From assembly GCF_000259505.1 (NCBI RefSeq), contig NZ_AJMM01000023.1, positions 1 through 39,477 on the forward strand: 39,477 nucleotides of DNA, in the 5' to 3' direction. Below are positions 1 to 8,471 of this stretch, in pieces. The notes below the pieces were generated by a model that worked only from the letters and a program-made list of their open reading frames with translations, did no database searches and had not been told where the DNA came from. Made by a program: the position numbers and the translations under genes. Each line of letters opens with the position of its first letter. Position 1 is the first letter of the stretch. The DNA comes from Streptococcus sp. SK643. GTDB lineage: Bacteria; Bacillota; Bacilli; Lactobacillales; Streptococcaceae.

Positions 1-527
1 GCAATTTGACTTAAATTTACTTCTGCAACTGTATCATTTCCAAACATTGAAATAATCATCTTAACTTTATTATTATCAATTTCAGTAATTTTACCTGTAT
101 AATCTGCAAAAGCACCATCTATAATACGTACTGTTTGTCCTACTTCTACGTCAACATCAAACTCTTGTACAGTTTGTCCCATTGATACTAAGATATCACG
201 GATTTCTTGTTCTAATAAAGGTGTAGGTTTCGATCTATTCCCATGTGATCCAACAAATCCTGTAACGTTAGGAGTATTACGAACGACAAACCATGCTTCA
301 TCTGTCATAACCATTTCTACAAGTACATACCCTGGAAAGCGATTCTCTTCAACTTCTTTTCTCTTTCCATTTTTTTCGACTTGCACTGTTTGTGTTGGTA
401 TCTCAACACGTAGAATATTGTCCAACATATTATATGTTTGGGCACGCTGTAATAGATTTTCTTTTACTTTATTTTCATAACCAGAATAAGTTTGAAGTAC
501 AAACCATCCTTTATCAAAACTATCCAT
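1..527 (-). CDS. nusG: Transcription termination/antitermination factor NusG (3' end outside the window)
   Basis: NusG binds RNA polymerase and modulates pausing, termination and transcription-translation coupling. The reverse strand from the ATG at 527 reads MDSFDKGWFVLQTYSGYENK, the typical NGN start with the aromatic YSGYE motif, followed by NRFPGYVLV. About 175 codons are inside the window and the family is near 178 residues, so only the last few codons are missing. An SD-like GAAAGGAAG lies just upstream of the ATG. It is the last gene of rpmG-secE-nusG, 52 bases after secE, the usual bacterial arrangement linking protein export and transcription genes. Identification is confident; the C-terminus cannot be seen. 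Confidence 0.95.
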   Translation of the reverse strand, partial: MDSFDKGWFVLQTYSGYENKVKENLLQRAQTYNMLDNILRVEIPTQTVQVEKNGKRKEVEENRFPGYVLVEMVMTDEAWFVVRNTPNVTGFVGSHGNRSKPTPLLEQEIRDILVSMGQTVQEFDVDVEVGQTVRIIDGAFADYTGKITEIDNNKVKMIISMFGNDTVAEVNLSQI

Positions 528-579
528 GTTACTTCCTTTCACTACAGAAGAGGTTTTGGTTAAAAATCCTACTAGTCTT

Positions 580-756
580 CTAAAAAATGTTAATAAATCG
601 AATCAAACCTGAAACAATTAATTTGTCAAAAATATAAATAATTACTACAAAGAAAGCAGAATACTCCATAATGGAACGAAAATCTCTCCAACTTTCCTTG
701 CGAGTTGGCCATGTTGTGTCTTTAAGAAGTCTAAAAATATCTCCAATAAAACGCAT
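580..756 (-). CDS. secE: Preprotein translocase subunit SecE
   Basis: SecE is the small essential clamp subunit of the SecYEG channel in the plasma membrane. Translation gives 58 residues beginning MRFIGDIFRLLKDTTWPTRK, with the TWPTRKES amphipathic motif typical of SecE followed by one membrane helix near residues 32-54 (AFFVVIIYIFDKLIVSGLI). This single-TM length is normal for Gram-positive SecE. It starts nine bases after the rpmG stop codon and is followed by nusG, so the three genes should be co-transcribed from the promoter before rpmG. Confidence 0.95.
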   Translation of the reverse strand: MRFIGDIFRLLKDTTWPTRKESWRDFRSIMEYSAFFVVIIYIFDKLIVSGLIRFINIF

Positions 757-765
757 CGCTCTCTC

Positions 766-918
766 CTATCTTGTTTCTTTATGTATTGTGTATTTTGTAC
801 AATGTTTACAAAATTTATTTACTTCTAGCCGTGTTGGTTTAGGATTCCCACTTATCTTAATTGAATAATTCCTAGAACCACAAACCTCACAAGCTAGACT
901 TGCTTTTTTTAATGCCAT
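766..918 (-). CDS. rpmG: 50S ribosomal protein L33 (zinc-ribbon type)
   Basis: A 50-residue protein beginning [20 protein letters not shown]. Two CXXC pairs (C10/C13 and C37/C40) form the zinc ribbon of the zinc-binding form of L33. Bacteria often carry zinc and non-zinc paralogues, with the non-zinc form induced under zinc limitation; that is family knowledge, and no Zur-like box is visible here. GGAGGCG sits just before the ATG, and a strong consensus promoter (937-965) lies between it and pbp2a. It is the first gene of rpmG-secE-nusG. No hairpin terminator separates pbp2a from this promoter, so some readthrough from pbp2a is possible. Confidence 0.95.
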   Translation of the reverse strand: MALKKASLACEVCGSRNYSIKISGNPKPTRLEVNKFCKHCTKYTIHKETR

Positions 919-936
919 AACGCCTCCATCCTATCT

Positions 937-965
937 ATTATAACAAGAAACCTAGGCTTTGACAA
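937..965 (-). promoter_or_regulatory. SigA promoter of rpmG-secE-nusG
   Basis: On the reverse strand TTGTCA (960-965) and TATAAT (937-942) are separated by exactly 17 bases. The box is about 20 bases before the rpmG ATG and carries a good SD downstream. Confidence 0.85.
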
Positions 966-970
966 GCATC

Positions 971-3166
971 TTAACGAAATAGATTAGTAACCGTATCCCA
1001 TATTGTTTGTGCCTTTTCCTTAATTTTAGCATCTGATATAGCACGACTGGCCTCATCCACTAGATTTTGTGCACGACTTCTAATATCAGAAAGGGTATCA
1101 TCCGTCTGATTAGTTTCATTACTCTGTACTTGATTACTTGCATTGGCTGGTGCAATTCCATTTTGCTTATATGCATTTTCAACTGTAAAGGTACTTCCTG
1201 GCGTATAAGGTAAAATGGTATTTGCAATATTTCTAAAGACATGGGCAGCACCGTTTGATGTTGAACCAGATAGGTAATGGTTCTCATCAGTTGTCGGAAA
1301 ACCTAGCCAATGGCTAATCACCAAATCTGGCGTATAACCAATCACCCACTGGTCACTTGTGTATTCCGGATTAAAGACAGCTTCAGTTGTTCCAGTTTTT
1401 CCTGCCATGACATAACCTGCAGGCGATGAACTAATACCAGTTCCGTTGGTAAATGTCCCCAGCATCATACTGGTCATCTTGTCAGCCACAGACTTATCAA
1501 TCACCCGTTTTTGTGTATTTTTATGGCTTGCTACGACCTGTCCACTAGCATTTTCAATTCTACTAATAAAATGAGCTTCCGGCATCAACCCTTCGTTAGC
1601 AAAAGCTGCATAGGCTTGTGCCATTTGAAGAGGGTTGGTTTCAACACCGCTTCCCAATGCGACGCCAAGAACACGATCGACCTTTTCCATGTTGAGTCCG
1701 AATTTTTCGCCCGCCTCAAAAGCCTTATCAACGCCCAAATCATTAACAGTGGCAACAGCAGGCAGATTAAGCGATTCTGCCAAGGCTTGATACATTGGAA
1801 CTTCTTGACTTGTTTTTATCCCTGCATAATTATCTACCTTGTAGTTACCATACTGCATGGTATGGTTATCTAACTGCTTATTCAAAGCCCATCCAGCTTC
1901 TACCGCCGGTGTGTAAACAACTAGAGGTTTAATCGTTGATCCAGGACTGCGCTTAGATTGGGTTGCATAATTGAAATTTCTAAATCCTATCTTATCATCA
2001 CCAGCAACGCGACCAACAACTCCACGAACTCCTCCTGTTTTAGGTTCTAAAACTACACTTCCTGATTGAGCAGTGGTTCCATCTTCAGCCATTGGGAATA
2101 GAGATGTGTTTTCATAAACAACCTGCATATTAGCTTGATAATTTTGATCGAGTTCTGTGTAAATACGATAGCCGTTATTAACGATCTCTTCCTCTGTTAG
2201 ATGATATTTGGAAACTACTTCATTTACCACTGCATCAAAATAAGATGGATAACGATAATCAGAAATCTTCCCTTCATACTTATCTTGCAGTTGCGATGCC
2301 ATATCAATCCCAGTCGCTTGGGTCCTTTGATTTTCATCAATATAGCCTGCCACAATCATATTTTGTAGAACAGTATCTCTACGATTCGTCGAAGTCTCAG
2401 TAGAGTTTAGGGGATTATATAATTCTGGACCTTTGAGCATACCTGCTAAGGTAGCAGCTTCATCCAAGGTTAATTGCGAAGCCGAAACCCCAAAATATTT
2501 CTTACTAGCATCTTCTACACCCCATACACCATTCCCAAAATATGCATTGTTAAGGTACATGGTTAGAATCTGATCCTTGCTGTATTTCTTAGTCAATTCT
2601 AAAGCCAAGAAAAATTCTTTGGCTTTTCTTTCAACCGTTTGGTCTTGAGAGAGGTAAGCATTCTTTGCCAACTGTTGCGTTATGGTAGAACCACCACCTG
2701 AACGTCCTGCAGTTGCAATCGCTAAAAAGAATCGACTATAATTAATCCCATCATTTTTATAAAAAGTACGATCTTCTGTCGCAATAACCGCATTTTGCAA
2801 ATCTTTACTAATATTCGCTAATTCAACATAGGTTCCTTTTTGACCTGACAAGGCACCCGCCTCTTTATCTTCGCGATCAAAAATGAGAGTTCTAGTTTTT
2901 AGGGCATTTTGCAAATCATTGACATTAGTCGACTTAGCTACAGCAAATAAATAAGTCCCAACTAAAAGCCCCACACTCAAGCCTAGTATGAGAAGAATTT
3001 TTGTCAAATGGTAGCGACGCCAGAATTTCCTAATCGGTCCTACCTGTGATAATTTCTTTTTATCGCCTTGAGAACGACGTAGGGTTCCTGCATTCAATTC
3101 TTCATTTTCACTTGCTTCTTTTTTAAATAAAGAAAGAAACTTTTCAAATAATGTATCTATTTTCAT
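971..3166 (-). CDS. pbp2a: Class A penicillin-binding protein 2a
   Basis: Bifunctional peptidoglycan synthase that polymerises lipid II glycan strands and cross-links them outside the membrane. The 731 residues match the known length of pneumococcal PBP2a. Visible layout: a basic cytoplasmic tail (1-55), one membrane helix (about 56-77), a GT51 glycosyltransferase domain with catalytic Glu131 in ATEDRTFY and GGGSTITQQLAKN (157-169), and a transpeptidase domain with S410TIK, S465LN and K590TG motifs. The C-terminal tail after about 670 is Asn/Gln/Ser rich. Its promoter -10 box ends six bases before the ATG and no SD is present, so the transcript is predicted to be leaderless. It diverges from the pseudouridine synthase gene. 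All catalytic motifs are intact; beta-lactam susceptibility cannot be read with confidence. Confidence 0.97.
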   Translation of the reverse strand: MKIDTLFEKFLSLFKKEASENEELNAGTLRRSQGDKKKLSQVGPIRKFWRRYHLTKILLILGLSVGLLVGTYLFAVAKSTNVNDLQNALKTRTLIFDREDKEAGALSGQKGTYVELANISKDLQNAVIATEDRTFYKNDGINYSRFFLAIATAGRSGGGSTITQQLAKNAYLSQDQTVERKAKEFFLALELTKKYSKDQILTMYLNNAYFGNGVWGVEDASKKYFGVSASQLTLDEAATLAGMLKGPELYNPLNSTETSTNRRDTVLQNMIVAGYIDENQRTQATGIDMASQLQDKYEGKISDYRYPSYFDAVVNEVVSKYHLTEEEIVNNGYRIYTELDQNYQANMQVVYENTSLFPMAEDGTTAQSGSVVLEPKTGGVRGVVGRVAGDDKIGFRNFNYATQSKRSPGSTIKPLVVYTPAVEAGWALNKQLDNHTMQYGNYKVDNYAGIKTSQEVPMYQALAESLNLPAVATVNDLGVDKAFEAGEKFGLNMEKVDRVLGVALGSGVETNPLQMAQAYAAFANEGLMPEAHFISRIENASGQVVASHKNTQKRVIDKSVADKMTSMMLGTFTNGTGISSSPAGYVMAGKTGTTEAVFNPEYTSDQWVIGYTPDLVISHWLGFPTTDENHYLSGSTSNGAAHVFRNIANTILPYTPGSTFTVENAYKQNGIAPANASNQVQSNETNQTDDTLSDIRSRAQNLVDEASRAISDAKIKEKAQTIWDTVTNLFR

Positions 3167-3172
3167 GCGTTT

Positions 3173-3201
3173 ATTTTATCATCTTCACCATAGGATGACA
3201 A
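3173..3201 (-). promoter_or_regulatory. Promoter of pbp2a, predicted leaderless
   Basis: On the reverse strand TTGTCA (3196-3201), 17-base spacer, TAAAAT (3173-3178), then six bases to the ATG at 3166. The expected transcription start falls on the A of the start codon. No SD sequence lies between. Confidence 0.7.
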
Positions 3202-3237
3202 GAATTTAGCTGTTTCCTATCCAAATAAGGCTTTTTT

Positions 3238-3246
3238 TGTTACAAT
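3238..3246 (+). promoter_or_regulatory. Extended -10 promoter of the RluD-type gene, predicted leaderless
   Basis: TGT followed by TACAAT (3241-3246) forms an extended -10 element. The ATG is at 3253, exactly six bases after the box. The -35 region is poor, which is common for extended -10 promoters in streptococci. Confidence 0.6.
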
Positions 3247-3252
3247 ATCTGT

Positions 3253-4128
3253 ATGAAATTCATATTTACATTACCAGAATTATTGCCTCCAATGACAGTC
3301 AAACAATTACTAGAGGAACAACTCCTGATTCCTAGAAAAATCCGACATTTTTTAAGAATCAAGAAAAATATTTTAATAAACCAAGAAGAGGTCCACTGGA
3401 ACCAAATAGTCCAGTCTGGAGATGTTTGTCAATTGACTTTTGATGAAGAGGATTATCCTAAAAAGGAAATTCCTTGGGGGAATCCCGCTCTCGTTCAGGA
3501 AATCTATCAAGACCAGCACTTGATTGTCGTCAACAAACCAGAAGGTATAAAAACACACGGTAATCATCCTAACGAAATTGCCCTTCTCAATCATGTTTCT
3601 GCTTATGTCGGACAAACTTGTTATGTAGTCCATCGACTGGATATGGAAACCAGCGGACTGGTCCTTTTTGCTAAAAATCCTTTTATACTTCCTATTCTCA
3701 ATCGTTTATTGGAGAAAAAAGAGATTTCTAGAGAATATTGGGCACTAGTTGATGGAAATACCAACAGTAAAGAGCTAGTCTTCAAAGACAATATCGGACG
3801 TGATCGTCATGATCGTAGAAAACGAGTAGTTAATCCCAAAAATGGACAATATGCTGAAACTCATGTGAGCCGTTTGAAGCAATTTCAAAACAAAACCTCA
3901 CTGGTTCGTTGCAGACTCAAGACAGGACGAACTCATCAGATTCGGGTTCACCTTTCTCATCATCAGTTCCCAATTATAGGAGATCCTTTATATAATTCAA
4001 AATCAGTCTGTAGTAGACTTATGCTTCATGCCTATCGCCTCTCTTTTACCCATCCTCTAATCTTAGAGAAACTGACTTTCACCGCTTTTTCGAATACATT
4101 TGAACAAGAATTAAAAAAGAATGGATGA
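3253..4128 (+). CDS. RluA/RluD-family 23S rRNA pseudouridine synthase
   Basis: Predicted to convert uridine to pseudouridine in structured RNA, most likely ribosomal RNA. The 291-residue protein has an S4-like N-terminal RNA-binding region (about 12-72) and a catalytic domain containing VVHRLDMETSGLVLF, where the HRLD aspartate is Asp130, and later LKTGRTHQIRVHL. Both are signature motifs of the RluA/RluC/RluD family; the exact target base cannot be assigned from sequence. It is one of two plus-strand genes here and diverges from pbp2a. Its stop codon TGA (4126-4128) is inside the left arm of a strong bidirectional terminator. No SD is present and the -10 box is six bases upstream, so it is likely leaderless. 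Confidence 0.9.
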   Translation: MKFIFTLPELLPPMTVKQLLEEQLLIPRKIRHFLRIKKNILINQEEVHWNQIVQSGDVCQLTFDEEDYPKKEIPWGNPALVQEIYQDQHLIVVNKPEGIKTHGNHPNEIALLNHVSAYVGQTCYVVHRLDMETSGLVLFAKNPFILPILNRLLEKKEISREYWALVDGNTNSKELVFKDNIGRDRHDRRKRVVNPKNGQYAETHVSRLKQFQNKTSLVRCRLKTGRTHQIRVHLSHHQFPIIGDPLYNSKSVCSRLMLHAYRLSFTHPLILEKLTFTAFSNTFEQELKKNG

Positions 4129-4148
4129 TTGATTCATCCATTCTTTTT
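4114..4148. terminator. Bidirectional terminator between the RluD-type gene and gapA
   Basis: A perfect 15-base inverted repeat (4114-4128 with 4134-4148, loop 4129-4133) with an A-run on one side and a T-run on the other. It can end both convergent transcripts. The TGA of the upstream gene lies in the stem. Confidence 0.9.
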
Positions 4149-4161
4149 ATCGACTCAAGAA

Positions 4162-5169
4162 TTATTTAGCAATTTTTGCGAAGTATTCAAGAGTACGAAC
4201 AAGTTGTGCAGTGTATGACATTTCGTTGTCGTACCATGATACAACTTTAACCAATTGTTTACCGTCAACGTCAAGAACTTTAGTTTGAGTTGCGTCAAAC
4301 AATGAACCGTAAGACATACCTACGATATCTGAAGATACGATTGGATCTTCTGTGTAACCGTATGATTCGTTTGAAGCTGCTTTCATAGCTGCGTTCACTT
4401 CATCAACAGTAACGTTCTTTTCAAGAACAGCTACCAATTCAGTAACTGATCCAGTTGGAGTTGGAACGCGTTGTGCAGATCCGTCAAGTTTACCGTTCAA
4501 TTCTGGAATTACAAGACCGATAGCTTTAGCAGCACCAGTTGAGTTAGGAACGATGTTTGCAGCACCAGCGCGAGCACGGCGAAGGTCACCACCACGGTGT
4601 GGTCCGTCAAGGATCATTTGGTCACCAGTGTAAGCGTGGATAGTAGTCATCAATCCTTCAACAACACCAAAGTTGTCTTGAAGAGCTTTAGCCATTGGAG
4701 CCAAGCAGTTTGTAGTACATGAAGCACCTGAGATAACTGTTTCAGTACCGTCAAGAACGTCGTGGTTAGTGTTAAATACAACTGTTTTAACGTCGTTTCC
4801 ACCAGGAGCAGTGATAACAACTTTTTTAGCTCCACCTTTAAGGTGTTTTTCAGCTGCTTCTTTCTTAGCAAAGAAACCAGTAGCTTCAAGAACGATTTCT
4901 ACACCGTCAGTAGCCCAGTCGATTTGTTCTGGATCACGTTCAGCAGAAACTTTAACGAATTTACCGTTAACTTCGAATCCACCTTCTTTAACTTCAACAG
5001 TACCGTCGAAACGACCTTGAGTTGTGTCGTATTTCAACAAGTGTGCAAGCATAACTGGATCTGTAAGGTCGTTGATGCGTGTAACTTCAACACCTTCTAC
5101 GTTTTGGATACGACGGAAAGCAAGACGACCGATACGTCCGAAACCGTTAATACCAACTTTAACTACCAT
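4162..5169 (-). CDS. gapA: Glyceraldehyde-3-phosphate dehydrogenase, NAD-dependent glycolytic
   Basis: Catalyses oxidation and phosphorylation of glyceraldehyde 3-phosphate to 1,3-bisphosphoglycerate in glycolysis. The 335 residues start [18 protein letters not shown] (Rossmann NAD site), contain the catalytic ASCTTNC motif (Cys151) and the partner His178 in [10 protein letters not shown]. The start at 5169 is chosen because AAGGAGGAAA lies just upstream and it gives the family N-terminus; a longer frame to 5241 adds 24 unrelated residues. Codon choice is strongly biased, as expected for a very highly expressed gene. A near-consensus promoter sits at 5256-5284. In streptococci GapA is also known as a surface moonlighting protein, but nothing in the sequence shows export. 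Confidence 0.98.
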   Translation of the reverse strand: MVVKVGINGFGRIGRLAFRRIQNVEGVEVTRINDLTDPVMLAHLLKYDTTQGRFDGTVEVKEGGFEVNGKFVKVSAERDPEQIDWATDGVEIVLEATGFFAKKEAAEKHLKGGAKKVVITAPGGNDVKTVVFNTNHDVLDGTETVISGASCTTNCLAPMAKALQDNFGVVEGLMTTIHAYTGDQMILDGPHRGGDLRRARAGAANIVPNSTGAAKAIGLVIPELNGKLDGSAQRVPTPTGSVTELVAVLEKNVTVDEVNAAMKAASNESYGYTEDPIVSSDIVGMSYGSLFDATQTKVLDVDGKQLVKVVSWYDNEMSYTAQLVRTLEYFAKIAK

Positions 5170-5255
5170 TAGTGATTTCCTCCTTATGAAAATCATGAAA
5201 TTTTTATTGTGAAAAGAGTAACTTGAATCACTACAAATCACCTTTCAACAAACCT

Positions 5256-5284
5256 ATTATATAACTATTTAAATTTAATTGCAA
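5256..5284 (-). promoter_or_regulatory. SigA promoter of gapA
   Basis: On the reverse strand TTGCAA (5279-5284), 17-base spacer, TATAAT (5256-5261). The leader is about 80 bases. I saw no hairpin terminator between the upstream ABC permease stop and this promoter, so some readthrough into gapA is possible. Confidence 0.85.
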
Positions 5285-5344
5285 GTACGGGCATTGTTTT
5301 TCTATGTCAGTTTCTTTTAAGGCTATAAATCAAGAACTCCCTTA

Positions 5345-6646
5345 CTATTCATATCGTAGCGATTCTACAGGATCCATTTTACTAATTTTACGTGCTGGGA
5401 AGTAGGCTGAGACATAACCAAGTAATAGAGCGAAAGCTAGAGTTCCTAAAATAGATAGAAGATTTAATTCAAAAACCTTAGTGATGGATGGGTAAAAGTG
5501 ATTTACAACCGCATTCGCTAAACTTCCCACCCCTTGTGCAACCAAAAATGCCAGCAGCAAGGCAATACCTACAATCCAGATAGCCTCGTAAATAAAAATT
5601 CCTTTGACATCACGATTTTGATAACCAACTGCCTTCATGACGCCTATTTCCTTAGAACGTTGCATGATATTGATGTAAATGATGATACCAATCATGACTG
5701 CTGCTACCACAATAGCTTGTGATGAAAGTACAATCAACAATCCCTGAATGACACGAATAAAAGTAATCACAATATCAAGAACCTTCTGTTGAGAAAGAAC
5801 AGTATACTTCTTGTTTTTCTGCAATTCTTCTGTTATCGCTTTTGTTTGTGATGGATCTTTGAGTTCCAAGATAAAATAAGATACAGCTTTTGTAAATCCA
5901 GCTTCTTTCAAAATCATTTCCATTTGATGAGACGGCATGAAACTGTTGCTGTCCTCCATGTCATCTTCATCATTGATTACACGTACAATCTTCGTTTGAA
6001 ATTGAGCAGTCTTGCTAGCTTCGGCAGCATTTTCTACAATACTTGCTGAGACTGATTTGCCAATAACATCACTAGCTGTCAGATTTTTTCCTGTCTGTTC
6101 ATTCCAACTTTTTAGTAAACTAATTGGAATTGTCAAACCCTGTTCATTTGCATCAGTATAGAGGGAACCAGCTAATACTTTGTCCGCCTCATTACTACTA
6201 ACAGAGATACTGGTATCCTCATAGAGACTCACTACTTGAGCATAAGAAGGCATCGTTTGACTCAGATCCATTTCTTGCCCATCTATAGTAATATTTGACA
6301 TGTTCATCCCAAAAGGACTCTCTAGATATTTAATAGCTTCTTTCCCAACCGTATCCGTGATATAGTTCTTATCATCTGGGTTCAAAAAGCCTCGTCCAGC
6401 ATTTTCTGTATTTAAAGCAATCTGAACTTGAGAAGGGATTTGACCTCCATTCGTATTTTCATCAATCATCGAAATCAAAGCATTTCCCAAGCCGAAAGAA
6501 ATTAAGACTCCTACAAAACCGATTGAGGTTGCTAGCGCAATCAATAGGTTACGCCACTTTCTTTCCAGAAAGTTATTTAAAGAAAGTTTGAATTTATTTT
6601 TTAATGATAATCCTTTATTTTTTGACTTCTTCAACAACTTCACCAT
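5345..6646 (-). CDS. ABC transporter permease, FtsX/MacB type
   Basis: Membrane subunit of a predicted two-gene exporter. The 433 residues show the MacB-like plan: a basic N-terminus, one helix near 35-57, a long extracytoplasmic domain (about 60-290) rich in polar residues, then three helices near 305-330, 350-378 and 393-415, with the FtsX-typical ERSKEIGVMKAVG-like segment (here QRSKEIGVMKAVGYQNRD) and the terminal PARKISKMDPVESLRYE. This class handles peptides, lipids, antimicrobials or envelope signalling rather than small nutrients; the substrate cannot be named. The start overlaps the ATPase gene by 32 bases, implying translational coupling. The neighbour upstream is an XRE-type regulator. 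Confidence 0.88.
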   Translation of the reverse strand: MVKLLKKSKNKGLSLKNKFKLSLNNFLERKWRNLLIALATSIGFVGVLISFGLGNALISMIDENTNGGQIPSQVQIALNTENAGRGFLNPDDKNYITDTVGKEAIKYLESPFGMNMSNITIDGQEMDLSQTMPSYAQVVSLYEDTSISVSSNEADKVLAGSLYTDANEQGLTIPISLLKSWNEQTGKNLTASDVIGKSVSASIVENAAEASKTAQFQTKIVRVINDEDDMEDSNSFMPSHQMEMILKEAGFTKAVSYFILELKDPSQTKAITEELQKNKKYTVLSQQKVLDIVITFIRVIQGLLIVLSSQAIVVAAVMIGIIIYINIMQRSKEIGVMKAVGYQNRDVKGIFIYEAIWIVGIALLLAFLVAQGVGSLANAVVNHFYPSITKVFELNLLSILGTLAFALLLGYVSAYFPARKISKMDPVESLRYE

Positions 6647-7298
6647 CCTTCATTTTGATAATCACGTCTGCATATTCAGCAACCTCTGGATTATGGGTTA
6701 CAATCAATACTGTTTTCCCTGTTTGGGCTAAATTTTTAAATACCTCCAATACCTTTTCTTGGGATTGAGAATCCAGCGAACCCGTTGGCTCATCTGCTAC
6801 AATCATATCAGGATGATTTACCAGTGCACGCGCTATTGCTACACGTTGCTTTTGCCCACCAGAAAGCTGTTTAACATTTTTATCAATAAAAGGCTCCATG
6901 CCCAAGTTACTTAATTGCTCCTTTGCAATCATTGTCATCTCCCTGTCAGATAAATCTTTGACATAGAGAGGGAGCTTGACATTGTCCAAGACAGATTGAT
7001 GAGGAATGAGGTTAAAATTTTGAAACACAAATCCAATCCTATCTTTACGAAATTGAGTTAGTTCAATCTCTGATAAGTCACGGAGGGATTCCCCTTTAAA
7101 TTCTAAAACTCCTTCATATTGTCTATCTAGACCACTGATAATGTTTAGCAAGCTAGTTTTGCCACAGCCTGACGGACCGTAAATCGCTGTAATTTTACCT
7201 TTTGCAATCTGCAGGTTAATATTTCTTAGAGCCTGCTCTTGATGTTTACCGTCCAAAGTGTAAAACTTTGAAATATTTTTAATGGATAAAATGGACAT
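6615..7298 (-). CDS. ABC transporter ATP-binding protein, MacB/LolD type
   Basis: Energy subunit paired with the overlapping permease. The 227 residues begin MSILSIKNISKFYTLDG and carry Walker A GPSGCGKTS, the Q-loop FQNFNLIPHQSVLDNV, signature LSGGQKQR, Walker B MIVADEPTG and the H-loop VTHNPEVA. These are hallmarks of the MacB/LolD/FtsE branch. The start at 7298 is preferred because AAGGGGGAAA precedes it; a start 11 codons upstream lacks such a site. The gene follows the XRE regulator on the same strand, separated by a terminator (7449-7482). I could not identify a convincing promoter in the 150 bases between. Confidence 0.92.
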   Translation of the reverse strand: MSILSIKNISKFYTLDGKHQEQALRNINLQIAKGKITAIYGPSGCGKTSLLNIISGLDRQYEGVLEFKGESLRDLSEIELTQFRKDRIGFVFQNFNLIPHQSVLDNVKLPLYVKDLSDREMTMIAKEQLSNLGMEPFIDKNVKQLSGGQKQRVAIARALVNHPDMIVADEPTGSLDSQSQEKVLEVFKNLAQTGKTVLIVTHNPEVAEYADVIIKMKDGEVVEEVKK

Positions 7299-7448
7299 TC
7301 TTTCCCCCTTATTTAAAACTGTTATCGTCATACATCATACTTACAGAAAATTCTTCAAGTTGATTGACCCTATAGGCCTACTACTTAGACTTTTCTCTCT
7401 ATTGCCTAGTTTGCTTCTGGATGTATATCAAGTAAAATCCATTTTAAC

Positions 7449-7482
7449 AAAAAAGCGACATTTCTCCAATGACAGAAATGTC
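7449..7482 (-). terminator. Terminator of the XRE regulator gene
   Basis: Nine-base stem (7457-7465 with 7474-7482), eight-base loop, followed on the reverse strand by a short T-run. It isolates the regulator transcript from the ABC transporter genes. Confidence 0.8.
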
Positions 7483-7497
7483 ACTCCTATAAACTCT

Positions 7498-8409
7498 TTA
7501 ACGATATCTTTCTATATCCTCGGCCCATTCATTATCTAAACTAACGAGTAACTTCTCATTGCCAAACATCCTTGCCATCATTTTTGCTTCTTCATACTTT
7601 TGTTTGGCTGTTTCATAATCCGTCTGAACATAATATTTCCACTCTACCATCAAGACAATCGGTTGCTTTTGGAAATCTCGTGTTTTTTGCCCTATTTTAT
7701 TTAAGGTCTTGACTGCCCTCTTAAAATAATGAATCAACCCCATAATCTCTATACAAGTTAAAGAGGCTAACAAGGAGTCTCTAAGTAAGTCCAAACAATC
7801 GAACTCTATCTTATCAACCTGAGAACTTAATTTGTCATGAAAATAAAGAATGGTTTCATGCTCAGACTTTTTTATCTCACCCTCGTTTAAACCATCCATT
7901 AACTGACAAAGAAAATACAGTCTCAATTTCAACAATTCCTCAGCCCTATATACATCTCTGGATAGTAAGTCTTGAAGACTGTCCTCAATCACACTGCTTC
8001 CATATAAGGAATTACTAGACATTCTCACTGCATCTATAGCTTGAAGACAATCCACTAGCACTTTCTCATCACGTGGCAAATCATCATAAAAACATTCAAA
8101 AATCTCATCAAAATATTCTTCCTTCTGCTCCTGCAACTCCTTGTCTCCATAGTCAGGATGATGAAGAAGAAAGTATTTTAATTCTTGGTAACGTTTCGGT
8201 AATTCCTTATAGTCTGGCATCAAGACATAAGATGGAATGCCTAGCCTATTCGCTATATATTCTAGTGTTTTTATCGTAGGACGAAATTCTCCTTTTTCGA
8301 TTCTCACCAACTGACGCACTGATAATTCGGATTCATCCCCACAAAATACTGGGCGACTAAGTCCTTTCTCTTCTCTAAGAAGTCTTACCTTTTCCCCTAG
8401 ATCATTCAT
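7498..8409 (-). CDS. XRE-type transcriptional regulator with large C-terminal helical domain (RRNPP candidate)
   Basis: The 303-residue protein opens with a helix-turn-helix domain (about 5-60): LGEKVRLLREEKGLSRPVF, then SVRQLVRIEKGEFRP and TIKTLEYIANRLGI. The remaining 240 residues look entirely alpha-helical and TPR-like, with the junction LMPDYKELPKRYQELKYF resembling streptococcal PlcR/TprA-type peptide-sensing regulators. That assignment is inference from layout and length; no pheromone gene was found in the flanks. It sits directly upstream of an ABC exporter on the same strand, which suggests a sensor-exporter module. It has its own consensus promoter (8472-8500), a 14-base palindrome in its leader (8436-8449) and its own terminator. 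Confidence 0.75.
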   Translation of the reverse strand: MNDLGEKVRLLREEKGLSRPVFCGDESELSVRQLVRIEKGEFRPTIKTLEYIANRLGIPSYVLMPDYKELPKRYQELKYFLLHHPDYGDKELQEQKEEYFDEIFECFYDDLPRDEKVLVDCLQAIDAVRMSSNSLYGSSVIEDSLQDLLSRDVYRAEELLKLRLYFLCQLMDGLNEGEIKKSEHETILYFHDKLSSQVDKIEFDCLDLLRDSLLASLTCIEIMGLIHYFKRAVKTLNKIGQKTRDFQKQPIVLMVEWKYYVQTDYETAKQKYEEAKMMARMFGNEKLLVSLDNEWAEDIERYR

Positions 8410-8435
8410 CTCTTAGATTTCACCCTCGCACGATT

Positions 8436-8449
8436 ATCAAAGCTTTGAT
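8436..8449. promoter_or_regulatory. Perfect 14-base palindrome in the leader of the XRE regulator
   Basis: ATCAAAGCTTTGAT reads the same on both strands. It lies between the expected transcription start (near 8465) and the ATG at 8409, a natural place for an autoregulatory operator. Role is inferred. Confidence 0.5.
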
Positions 8450-8471
8450 TTTCAAATAAATATATGCGATT

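Noticed and set aside
4762..5172. Open frames antisense to gapA
   Set aside because: They are artefacts of the strong codon bias of gapA; no SD or family similarity.
5170..5241. 24-codon N-terminal extension of gapA
   Set aside because: The extension has no family similarity, overlaps the leader, and a strong SD precedes the internal ATG at 5169.
7282..7539. Plus-strand 85-residue frame near the XRE regulator as a possible pheromone gene
   Set aside because: It overlaps both the ABC ATPase start and the regulator end and contains the terminator; no signal peptide plus short C-terminal peptide pattern.
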